Below are positions 22,925-31,823 of a stretch of DNA of 64,000 bases, piece by piece. The notes beneath the pieces were generated by a model. The model had not been told where the DNA came from, ran no database searches, and worked only from the letters and a program-made list of their open reading frames with translations. The position numbers and the translations under genes are program-made. Numbering within the stretch: the first letter of the stretch is position 1; each line of letters starts with the position of its first letter. This DNA comes from Woeseiaceae bacterium (GTDB taxonomy: Bacteria > Pseudomonadota > Gammaproteobacteria > Steroidobacterales > Woeseiaceae): contig JASJBB010000005.1 in assembly GCA_030066735.1 (NCBI GenBank), positions 1-64,000 on the forward strand. Reading direction: 5' to 3'.

Positions 22925-25637
22925 CCAACCATTCCGCAATTAAGCGTCTCTCCGCGCTAGAAAGAACACCGAAGTGCTCTACGTTGTTCGGATCGGTAAA
23001 CCGTCCGAAGAAAGCACCCGACGCCCGCGCACCTGCAGCACTCGCTGGTGACGGAATCGGGACGACGTCGAATATCGGGTTCCCGTCGATATCGACACCT
23101 ACTTGCTGTTGCGCATCGACCAATGCGCCGTTGACCACTTCCTGCAGGTTATCGGTTGCCAGCAGCTCCCGGTATGCGTGGAAATGGTCGGGTTCGTCGG
23201 GCGAAAGCCCGTCGGTCAATTCGAGTTGCCCGGCCGGGACAATCACTGTCATTCCGTCGGCCGGATCGATCTGCGTGTGGCACAGCGTGCACTGCCTGTC
23301 GACCTGCACACCATTGCCGTCAAGAATCGGCATGCCATTGGCATCGAACTGCGGCCGCGGCAGGCTCCACAATGGGTGAATGATCGACTCGTAGTTGACC
23401 ACTGTTCGGCAGAATGCCTGCCAGTCCTGCTCGCAGGCCTGGGTCGTCGGCGAGTTCGTCTGCAGTCCCGGGTTGTTCACATCGGCACTCGTGTAGCGAA
23501 TATCGATGTCCAGGTTGTTGGCGCGCACCGTCGGATCGGCGGTCCACACGTCGGTGTAGTAGAGATTCATCGACGGCTCGACCGACGTGGTCGCGTCACA
23601 GACGCCACCCGCGTTGGTGCACGTCACGCGCGCACGCACCTCGGCCATCGTCTCGCCAGGCTCGTTGATAAACCACTGCAGGTCGGTGTTGGGGAATTCG
23701 AGCCACCCAGGCTGCGCGCCCGGATACGCGGAATCGAACGCGTCGAGGCGGCCGTGTGACAGGCCCGTGCTGCCGTCGTGGCAGCCCTGGCACTTGAGTT
23801 CTTCACCCGGACGCACCGAGATCCAGTTCGTGTGCCGCGCCGAGATACGCATGCCGTTCTCGTCGGTGATGCTGAGCTGCAGGGCGACGTTGGCCGGCAC
23901 CTTGACCATGACCGAGCCATCCGGCTCGATCGGTGTGTACGACACGACTTCCTTCATGCCGAAGGCCGTCGTCACGCCAAATGCCGTGTTGTCGAGATCG
24001 ATGATGTCCTCATCGGGGATCGACACGGCTTTGACAACGCGCAGGAAACGCGCCGGACGCGCCGCGGCAGGCGTCTGCAGCGGGTCGGCCAGCGCCGGGA
24101 TGTTGAAGTTGTCGACGCCGTCGAAGTCATAGACGCTGCGGATATTGATCACGCCCTCGGCCGCATCGGCAATTGTCGGGTCGAGCACAAAGACATTGCT
24201 GCCGTCGGGAATGGCAGGCGGCGCAACCTTGGGGTCCGCGGCAACCACTTCCGTAATCACAAAGCCCTCTTCGCCGGGCACGATCGGAAGCTGGGTGTCG
24301 TCACTCGGATCGTACATCCAGATGCCGTAAAGCGGCGGCGCGATCGTGTAGCTGCCGACATCCGGCGTTACCGGGTTGTCCGGGTCTGGCTGGACGAACA
24401 GCATGGCGAGGCGCTCCGGGGTGCACGGCCGCACGGCCGTGTCGTCGGTCATCGGGTCGCCATCGTCCATCAGCTGCTCGAGCAGGCGGCACTGGCTCCA
24501 GCTCACAATAAGGCGCCCCGAGCCGTCGAGAATCGGGTACACCGAGGCATAGCGGCCGCCAACTGACGGCACGCCCGGCTCTGTCGATACGTCGTTGACC
24601 GTCGCATCTTCCTGGGCCGGACCATTGAGAATGCCGATATTCGGCGCTGTCGGCTGCGTATTCTCGAGGTACTGCTGCACATCGATCGTGATGAGCTCAC
24701 CGCCGCCTTCGGTGTCGGTGAACGGGCGAATCAGCGACATGACGCGACCGTCCTGCAGCTCGCGCGGCTGACTGAACTGGATCGTATCGCCGTTGGTGCC
24801 CGTATTATGGCTCCGCGCGCCGTACAGCAGCTCGTGTGCGGAACCGTCCGGGTTCATGCGATACAGGTTCATCTCGTTGTTCGGGCCGGCGTTGTCCCAG
24901 CGCGTGTATACGACCTGGCCGTTCGACAGCGGGGCCGGATCGAGGTCGTGACTCTGGTTGAAAGTCAGCTGCTCCACGCCGGAACCGTCGTCGTTCATGA
25001 TGTGGATGTTGAACGCAAACTCGTTCTCGTCCTCATCCATGGCCGGGAAACCGGGCTTGCCTTCATCGAGCAGCACGGCCTGCGAGCGCGTCTGGCGCGT
25101 CGAAGAGAAAATGATGCGTCCGTCCGGCAGGTACTTCGGCATGATGTCGTGACCGATCTCGGCGGTCAGGTCCGACTGGATGACACGTTCCAGCACGGCG
25201 CCTTCAAACGTGTACTTCCAGATGTTCCAGGTCGGCAGGTCTTCTTCGTCGGCATCCGGATCAAACGGGTAGCGCATCGAAAAAACCAGCGCGCTGCCGT
25301 CATAAGCGATCTCTACATCGCGAATCGCGGCAAGACCCTGCGTCAGCTCGCCAGTGATGTTGATGGCTTCGGCGCTCGGGGATGCGCGGTCCTTGTAGAA
25401 CAGATCCGCGCCGAAATCGAAGGTGATCTGCTCGCGCAGGTCCTCCTGTTCGAAGTTACCGTCGTCGTCCGTCGGGATCGGGGCACGTATGTAGGCGATC
25501 GGAAAGTCGATAACCACAGGATCCGAATCCTGCCCCGTTCCGATGCTGACGCCATCTCCCTGGCTGCACGCAGCAGCTATCGCCCCCGCTGAAATCAGCG
25601 CGGCGATTCGATATCCTTTTCGAGACTGCCTGTTCAT
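22878..25637 (-). CDS. Secreted lipoprotein, hydrazine-synthase-alpha-like/PD40 type, two CxxCH motifs
   Basis: GAIAAACSQGDG lipobox; MPKYLPDGRIIFSSTRQTRS and MNDDGSGVEQLTFNQSHDLDPAPLSNGQVVYTRWD; CQGCH and CTLCH. Confidence 0.75.
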   Translation of the reverse strand: MNRQSRKGYRIAALISAGAIAAACSQGDGVSIGTGQDSDPVVIDFPIAYIRAPIPTDDDGNFEQEDLREQITFDFGADLFYKDRASPSAEAINITGELTQGLAAIRDVEIAYDGSALVFSMRYPFDPDADEEDLPTWNIWKYTFEGAVLERVIQSDLTAEIGHDIMPKYLPDGRIIFSSTRQTRSQAVLLDEGKPGFPAMDEDENEFAFNIHIMNDDGSGVEQLTFNQSHDLDPAPLSNGQVVYTRWDNAGPNNEMNLYRMNPDGSAHELLYGARSHNTGTNGDTIQFSQPRELQDGRVMSLIRPFTDTEGGGELITIDVQQYLENTQPTAPNIGILNGPAQEDATVNDVSTEPGVPSVGGRYASVYPILDGSGRLIVSWSQCRLLEQLMDDGDPMTDDTAVRPCTPERLAMLFVQPDPDNPVTPDVGSYTIAPPLYGIWMYDPSDDTQLPIVPGEEGFVITEVVAADPKVAPPAIPDGSNVFVLDPTIADAAEGVINIRSVYDFDGVDNFNIPALADPLQTPAAARPARFLRVVKAVSIPDEDIIDLDNTAFGVTTAFGMKEVVSYTPIEPDGSVMVKVPANVALQLSITDENGMRISARHTNWISVRPGEELKCQGCHDGSTGLSHGRLDAFDSAYPGAQPGWLEFPNTDLQWFINEPGETMAEVRARVTCTNAGGVCDATTSVEPSMNLYYTDVWTADPTVRANNLDIDIRYTSADVNNPGLQTNSPTTQACEQDWQAFCRTVVNYESIIHPLWSLPRPQFDANGMPILDGNGVQVDRQCTLCHTQIDPADGMTVIVPAGQLELTDGLSPDEPDHFHAYRELLATDNLQEVVNGALVDAQQQVGVDIDGNPIFDVVPIPSPASAAGARASGAFFGRFTDPNNVEHFGVLSSAERRLIAEWLDVGAQYYNNPFDVPQ

Positions 25638-26160
25638 CAGTTAATACCTCGAGTCTTCCTGGCGAGCTGCGAGGAAAATGTAAGTTTGACCGCGCAGCCC
25701 TTTCTATACCGTTAACAAGATCACAATCCGCACCTCAGTATATGAGAGGTCCGGAACGCGATGTAATGTCGAAAAAGGGCGACAGTACGCAAAGTTAAAT
25801 GCCCTTTTCGTGCGAAACGACGTTCCGTTTTCCCTACACGACGGGACTCACGAAACGGTTCCATGGCTGGCCGGGAGCTGCCGATCTGCACAGGCGAATG
25901 CAGACAGCCGCAACGGCGTGGCAGCGTTTCAGTGCCGGGCCTTGTTGCTGCGAACTGACATCGGAAACGGCCACTGTCTCTGTTCGGCGACAGCGGCAGA
26001 GCTTTGTGTAATCAACAGCTTATCTCTCACGGTCATAATCATTGTGCGAAAGTGCCGACATCGGCTTGACATATCCCGGTTTCGGTTTGCACGTATCAGT
26101 GCTTTGTAACCCTCTGTTCTAATTAGCTTTTTCGAGCTTTCTCGGCGATTTTCCGCAGAC

Positions 26161-26176
26161 TGGCACAGCAATTGCT
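26161..26176 (+). promoter_or_regulatory. Candidate sigma-54 (-24/-12) promoter
   Basis: TGGCAC-AGCAA-TTGCT; GG and GC separated by exactly 10 nt. Confidence 0.7.
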
Positions 26177-26355
26177 TTATAGATTGCAAATCAACTGTTT
26201 TTGCGGCGCTGCCGAATCGCAAAGGCCAGTACTGTGAATGTATTCACGGAGATTTTCGCAGCGATCAGGCAGCATCGGGTTGAAGGAAGCGTCTTCCGAC
26301 GTTGTCGTCAACTCCTTAGGCAAGGGCAAAGACACCGCAACGTGGGCAGACTGTT

Positions 26356-27567
26356 ATGACATACAGGACGTGGACAAAAATGAAACGAGACCAGGGATGG
26401 ACCAGCCCGATCGGGCGCATCGTTATTGTTGCGCTCGTCACACTGGGCATGATGGCGCCGGCACACGCAGGGTATCGCGAGCAGGCGAAACGTATTCATG
26501 ATCGCCTGGCCGGTGTTCCGCCGACCGACGCGGTGCTGCAGCAGATGGAAGACGCGATTGACCCCGCCCAGCCGGGCGATGCGGTTACCGCGGCCTTCAT
26601 CGCGATGGACAACGTCAACTTCTACAATGTGACGTTGAAGAACTTCGCATCGCCGTGGACGAACCGGGACCAGTCGGTCTTCGTGCCGCTCAATGACTAT
26701 GTCACCACGGTGATCGGCATGATCCGCGACGACGTGCCCTTTAATACGTTGTTGTCGGCCGACCTGACTTACGTCGGTAGCAATGGCGTTGTGCCGGCGG
26801 CCCCGTCCGCGGCCAACAACGATCACTTCGCCCAGCTTGAAAGGAGCAACATCAACCTGCGCGATGATCTCGTTGCGACGACGCAGTCGTCGATCCTCGG
26901 CATCCCGTCAACGGCAACGGCCGGCGTTATGACGTCGCGTGCCGCATCGGAAGCGTTCTTCGTGGCCGGCACCAACCGCGCGATGTTCCGTTTCACATTG
27001 CTCAACCACATGTGTAACGACATGGAACAGATGCACGATACGAAGCTGGCCCCGGACTGGATTCGCCAGGACGTAAGCCGCAGCCCGGGTGGCGACAGCC
27101 GCCTGTTCCTGAACAACTGCATCGGCTGCCACAACGGCATGGACCCGCTGGCAGGCGCATTCGCTTATTACAACTACAACGAGACGACCGGCCGCCTCGA
27201 GTACACGCAGGGCGCCGTGCAGTCGAAGTACTTCAACAACGACCTGAACTTCCCGCAGGGTTTCCGCACGACGGACGACTCGTGGGAAAACCGCTGGCGT
27301 GAGGGCCAGAACGCGTACCTGGGCTTCGACGCTGCGCTGCCGGGATCCGGCAATGGCGCCAAGTCGCTGGGCCAGGAACTCGGCAACAGCGAGGCGTTCG
27401 CCGCTTGCCAGGTCCGCAAGGTCTTCCGCGCCGTTTGCATGCGCGACCCTGAAGACGCGACCGATCGCGGCATGGTCGATCAGCTGACGACCGATTTTAT
27501 GACCAGCCTGGGCTACAGAATGAAGGACGTCTTCGCCCAGACTGCCGTTCATTGCATGGGCCAGTAG
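26356..27567 (+). CDS. Secreted mono-heme-motif protein (DUF1585/DUF1588-like C-terminus)
   Basis: Signal peptide IVALVTLGMMAPAHA; NNCIGCHNGMDPLAGAFAYYNYNETTG. Likely start at MKRDQGW. Confidence 0.65.
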   Translation: MTYRTWTKMKRDQGWTSPIGRIVIVALVTLGMMAPAHAGYREQAKRIHDRLAGVPPTDAVLQQMEDAIDPAQPGDAVTAAFIAMDNVNFYNVTLKNFASPWTNRDQSVFVPLNDYVTTVIGMIRDDVPFNTLLSADLTYVGSNGVVPAAPSAANNDHFAQLERSNINLRDDLVATTQSSILGIPSTATAGVMTSRAASEAFFVAGTNRAMFRFTLLNHMCNDMEQMHDTKLAPDWIRQDVSRSPGGDSRLFLNNCIGCHNGMDPLAGAFAYYNYNETTGRLEYTQGAVQSKYFNNDLNFPQGFRTTDDSWENRWREGQNAYLGFDAALPGSGNGAKSLGQELGNSEAFAACQVRKVFRAVCMRDPEDATDRGMVDQLTTDFMTSLGYRMKDVFAQTAVHCMGQ

Positions 27568-27579
27568 GGAGACGGAACA

Positions 27580-30093
27580 ATGACTAGAAACATTGCTATG
27601 CAGAACGCGCTCCTTGCTGTCGCCGCAAGTATTGTGCTCGCTGCCTGTGGCGGCGGCGCCTCGACGACCAATAACCCGGTCAACCCGGGCGGCGGCTCCA
27701 ACAACGACGCACCGTACACCGGTCCGGTGGCCCGCGATGCCAACGTGCTCGCGTTCCAGCAGGAATTCTGGAGCAACGCGAAGGGAACTGACCGTTGCGG
27801 CTCCTGCCACAACGAGGCGGTTGGCCAGCAGCCGATGTTCGTCCGCAACGACGACGTCAACATGGCTTACGACTCCGCGGTAACCGTCACGGACATGACG
27901 CAGCCGTCGCTGTCGCGCGTCGTAGAGAAAGTCGGCCAGGGCCATAACTGCTGGGTCGCCGATCCCGGTGTCTGCAGCACGATCATGACGACCTGGATCG
28001 AGAACTGGCTCGGTGACTCGGGTGGCGGTGGCCGCCAGATCGTCCTGACGCCGCCGGTTTCGCAGGATCCCGGGGCGAGCAAGAACTTCCCGGCCGACCC
28101 CAGCCAGTTCGGCGCGCTGATCCACGGCCCGTACCTGGAGCCGTTCTGCTCCGGTTGCCACAGCTCTCAGGCTCCGGCGAACTCGCAGCGCCAGCCGTAC
28201 CACGGCGATCCGAGTGTCGACGTCGCCTATGAAGCGGCCAAGTCGAAGATCAACCTGGACACGCCGGCCAACTCGCAGATCGTGACCAAGCTGCGGCTCG
28301 AGAACCACAACTGCTGGAGCGGCAACTGTGCCGCGGACGCCCAGGATCTCGAGGACGCCATCACGGCCTTTGCCAATGGCATTACGCCGACGCAGGTCGA
28401 CCCGAACCTCGTCTTCTCCAAGGCGCTCAAGCTCACGGACGGCACGATCGCCTCGGGCGGCAACCGTTACGAAGACGCCCAGATCGCCCTGTGGGAGTTC
28501 AAGACCGGCAGCGGCCTGATCGCCTATGACACGAGCGGCGTCGATCCCGCGATCGACCTGAACCTGTCGCAGGAAGTCACCTGGTACGGCGGCTGGGGCA
28601 TCACGCTCAACGGCGGTGTTGCTCGCGGCACGACGACGTCAAGCGCCAAGGTGCACGACGTCATGCAGGAATCGGGTGAATTCTCGATTGAAGCCTGGGT
28701 TGTGCCCGCCAACGTCACGCAGGAGATGGCCCGCATCGTCAGCTACTCGGCCGGCGAGCAGGCGCGCAACTTCACGTTGCAGCAGACCCTGTACAACTAT
28801 GACTTCCAGCTGCGCACGACCGAGACCAGCCTTAACGGCGACCCGGCCCTGTCGACGCCGGATGCCGACGAGGTCCTGCAGGCGACCCTGCAGCACGTTG
28901 TCGCGACCTACGACCCGATCGAGGGCCGCAAGATATACGTCAACGGCGACCTGGTTTCGCAGGTTGACCCGATACCGGGCGGCACGCTGGTTGACTGGCA
29001 GGACACGTTCGCGCTGGTCATGGGCGCCGAGACGTCGGGCGAAGGGCAGTTTGCCGGCACGATTCGCCTGGCGGCCCTGCATCGCCGCGCGATGACGCAG
29101 GAACAGGTGCAGCAGAACTTCGATGTGGGCGTGGGTGAGAAATTCTTCCTGCTCTTCAACATCTCGGAGATCCTGTATCCGTCGGATGCAACGATGGCGG
29201 ACTCGTCCTACATCCTGTTCGAGGTGGCGCAGTACGACAGCTACGCTTACCTGTTCGACAAGCCGCACTTCGTCACGCTCGACGGCTCTGCGCCGACGGG
29301 CATCCCGATCGAAGGCATGCGGATTGCGATGAACGGCCTCGAAGCGCCGGTCGGCCAGACCTACGCCACGATGGTGGACGCGCTCGACGGCACGCAGTTC
29401 GCAGAACTCGGCCAGCCCTTGTCGATCCTCGGCGCGGTGCTGCCGCTCGAGAAAGGACCGGATCTCGATGAGTTCTTCCTGACGTTCGATCGCCTGGCGG
29501 GATCAAGCTTCAACCGTCCGGCAGACCCGACGCTGACGCTCACCGAAACGGACCTGCCGCCGGCCTCGCAGATCGGCCTCAGGACCTTCGACGAGATCAA
29601 CGCGACGTTTGCCAGCGTGCTGGGCATCGACTGGACCGACTACATGAACGTCGACATCACGTACCAGGAACTCCGGCAGTCGCTGCCGGCCGTTGAAGAC
29701 GTGAATACGTTCCTGTCGTCGCACCAGGTGGCTGTCGCGCAGCTTGCGATTGCCTACTGCGACGCGTTCATCGGTACCAACGCGAGCCCGGGCCCGGCCG
29801 ATTCCGACCCGAGCTTCCCGGCAGGCTTCTTCTCTGCCCCGGCGGGAACGTCGTTCTCGGCAGCGAACCGCGGTGGTTACATCACGCCGCTGGTCAACCG
29901 GATCATGGGTACGAATATCGGTACCCAGCCGGCATTCGCCGACGTGAATACCGAACTCGCAACGTTCACGGCCGCTGGCGGCCGCCCGGACAACCTGGCC
30001 CAGCGCCTGCTGGATGGTGGTTCGGACACGCGCGCCATCGCCAAGGGCATCTGCGCCGCCACGCTCGGCAACGCAGCAACGCTCGTTCAATAA
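27580..30093 (+). CDS. Secreted lipoprotein with two CxxCH modules and LamG-like domain
   Basis: SIVLAACGGG lipobox; CGSCH and CSGCH; FSIEAWVVPANVTQEMARIVSYSAG and LQHVVATYDPIEGRKIYVNGDLV. Confidence 0.75.
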   Translation: MTRNIAMQNALLAVAASIVLAACGGGASTTNNPVNPGGGSNNDAPYTGPVARDANVLAFQQEFWSNAKGTDRCGSCHNEAVGQQPMFVRNDDVNMAYDSAVTVTDMTQPSLSRVVEKVGQGHNCWVADPGVCSTIMTTWIENWLGDSGGGGRQIVLTPPVSQDPGASKNFPADPSQFGALIHGPYLEPFCSGCHSSQAPANSQRQPYHGDPSVDVAYEAAKSKINLDTPANSQIVTKLRLENHNCWSGNCAADAQDLEDAITAFANGITPTQVDPNLVFSKALKLTDGTIASGGNRYEDAQIALWEFKTGSGLIAYDTSGVDPAIDLNLSQEVTWYGGWGITLNGGVARGTTTSSAKVHDVMQESGEFSIEAWVVPANVTQEMARIVSYSAGEQARNFTLQQTLYNYDFQLRTTETSLNGDPALSTPDADEVLQATLQHVVATYDPIEGRKIYVNGDLVSQVDPIPGGTLVDWQDTFALVMGAETSGEGQFAGTIRLAALHRRAMTQEQVQQNFDVGVGEKFFLLFNISEILYPSDATMADSSYILFEVAQYDSYAYLFDKPHFVTLDGSAPTGIPIEGMRIAMNGLEAPVGQTYATMVDALDGTQFAELGQPLSILGAVLPLEKGPDLDEFFLTFDRLAGSSFNRPADPTLTLTETDLPPASQIGLRTFDEINATFASVLGIDWTDYMNVDITYQELRQSLPAVEDVNTFLSSHQVAVAQLAIAYCDAFIGTNASPGPADSDPSFPAGFFSAPAGTSFSAANRGGYITPLVNRIMGTNIGTQPAFADVNTELATFTAAGGRPDNLAQRLLDGGSDTRAIAKGICAATLGNAATLVQ

Positions 30094-30123
30094 CGACAGG
30101 ACCTAAGGAAAGGAACTAACGAC

Positions 30124-31752
30124 ATGGCTAACAAACGCAAAACACGGCACTATGATGAGCCGCAGTATCATGCCGATCATCCGCGTCCTGTCACGCGACG
30201 CCAGTTCGTCGCTCAGGGCTTCATGGGAGGCGCGGCATACACCTCGGGAGCAGGCATTCTCAGCCTGTTCGCGAATCCGCGGGAAGCGGCGGCGGCACTG
30301 TCACCGGATCTCGACGCGCTGCTGACGAACCCTTGCCAGATCGCCACCAACGGCGCCGGCAAGATCCCGTTCATCTGCTTCGATCTCGCGGGTGGCGCGA
30401 ACATCTTCGGCTCGAACGTACTGTGCGGCCAGGAAGGCGGCCAGCTGGACTTCTTGTCGACCGCTGGCTACGAGAAGATGGGCCTGCCCGGCGACATGGT
30501 CCCGGGACTCGTCGATCCGACGCTGGCCCTGCCGTACGAGAACTTCGACCTGGGCCTCGGCTTCCACCTCGACAGCGCGTTCCGTCGCGGCATCATGCAG
30601 ACGCTGACGCCCGGCAACGAGCAGTTCATCAACGGCGCGGCCATCCCGGCGCGTTCCGACAACGATACGGGCAACAACCCGCACAACCCGATGTACGGCA
30701 TCGCGCGTGCGGGCGCCGGCGGACTTGGCGCCGATGGCTCCATCCTGACGCTGGCCGGATCCGAGAACTCGGACTCGGGCGGCAACTCGATGCTGCCGGC
30801 GATGCTCTACGACCCCGAGCTGCGGCCGACCAAGGTCGATCGCCCGTCGGACGTCGTCAACCTCGTGGACACCGGCGACCTCGTCGGCATCCTGTCGAAG
30901 GACGACGCGACCGCTGTCATGGAGTCGATCTACCGTATCTCGGATCGCAAGATGGACCAGGTCAACACGCAGATCACGCGTGACGCCGTCATCAAGGAGA
31001 TGGTCCGCTGCGGCTACCTGAAGTCGGCCGATATCGCCGACCGCTTCGGCGGCGTGCCGATCGACCCGGGCCTCGATCCGGAGATCGTCGGCCCGACAGG
31101 CATCTTCAGCGACGCCGAGTGGAACAGCGGCGGCCGCGACCAGGCCGAATTCCGCAAGACCGCGTCGATCATGAAGCTGGTCCTGAACGGTTATGCCGGC
31201 GCCGGCTGTGTCGAGATGGGCGGTTACGACTACCACGGCGGCCGCCGTGCCGAGGGCGAGGTCAAGGACTTCCGCGCCGGTCGCTGCATGGGCGCCGTGC
31301 TGGAATACGCGGCTCGCCTGAACACGCCGGTCATGATGTACGTATTCTCGGACGGTTCGCTGTCCTCCAACGGCGCTATCGACAATACCGTCGACGGTCG
31401 CGGCAAGGGCGAGTGGACGAGTGACAACTCGTCGACGGCAGGCTCCTTCTTCCTGGTCTACAACCCGGGACGCAGGCCGACGATCATTGGCGCGACGCCC
31501 GAGGAACAGGCTGTCCATCAGCAGCTCGGCTACATGGATGCAGGCGGTTCGGTGCAGCGTGGTGCGACACCCGCGGCCAATAACGTCAACCTGCTCGTCA
31601 ACACCGTGTTGCTCAACTACATGGCGCTGCACGGTGAGCAGGGGCAGTTCGGCAATGTCTTCGCGAACCATGGCCTCGGTAACGCAGCGATGCAGAACAG
31701 CCTTACGGCGTTTACCCCAATCTGCAACGGCACGATTGCCAACCCCGTATAG
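30124..31752 (+). CDS. Tat-signal secreted protein, DUF1501/DUF1552-like
   Basis: VTRRQFVAQGFMGGAAYTSGAGILSLF Tat-type signal; CFDLAGGANIFGSN; GGYDYHGG; MMYVFSDGSLSSNGA. Confidence 0.6.
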   Translation: MANKRKTRHYDEPQYHADHPRPVTRRQFVAQGFMGGAAYTSGAGILSLFANPREAAAALSPDLDALLTNPCQIATNGAGKIPFICFDLAGGANIFGSNVLCGQEGGQLDFLSTAGYEKMGLPGDMVPGLVDPTLALPYENFDLGLGFHLDSAFRRGIMQTLTPGNEQFINGAAIPARSDNDTGNNPHNPMYGIARAGAGGLGADGSILTLAGSENSDSGGNSMLPAMLYDPELRPTKVDRPSDVVNLVDTGDLVGILSKDDATAVMESIYRISDRKMDQVNTQITRDAVIKEMVRCGYLKSADIADRFGGVPIDPGLDPEIVGPTGIFSDAEWNSGGRDQAEFRKTASIMKLVLNGYAGAGCVEMGGYDYHGGRRAEGEVKDFRAGRCMGAVLEYAARLNTPVMMYVFSDGSLSSNGAIDNTVDGRGKGEWTSDNSSTAGSFFLVYNPGRRPTIIGATPEEQAVHQQLGYMDAGGSVQRGATPAANNVNLLVNTVLLNYMALHGEQGQFGNVFANHGLGNAAMQNSLTAFTPICNGTIANPV

Positions 31753-31777
31753 CGTTACCCCCGTTATACGAAAATTG

Positions 31778-31806
31778 AAGACCGGTCACCTGACCGGTCT
31801 TTTTTT
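31778..31806 (+). terminator. Intrinsic terminator
   Basis: AAGACCGGTC-ACCT-GACCGGTCTT followed by T-run. Confidence 0.9.
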
Positions 31807-31823
31807 GCTTGTATACTCCGCGC

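Noticed and set aside
22878-25637. Genuine hydrazine synthase/anammox function
   Set aside because: Only similarity to the alpha-subunit-type fold is suggested; no other hydrazine synthase subunits or anammox genes are seen.
26238-26501. 87-aa plus ORF overlapping the start of the CIGCH protein gene
   Set aside because: Different frame, no motif, overlaps the 5'UTR and signal-peptide coding region.
23000-31700. Numerous 60-450 aa antisense ORFs over the heme cluster (e.g. 26908..28308 -, 30301..31671 -)
   Set aside because: High-GC shadow frames opposite proteins with clear signal peptides and motifs.
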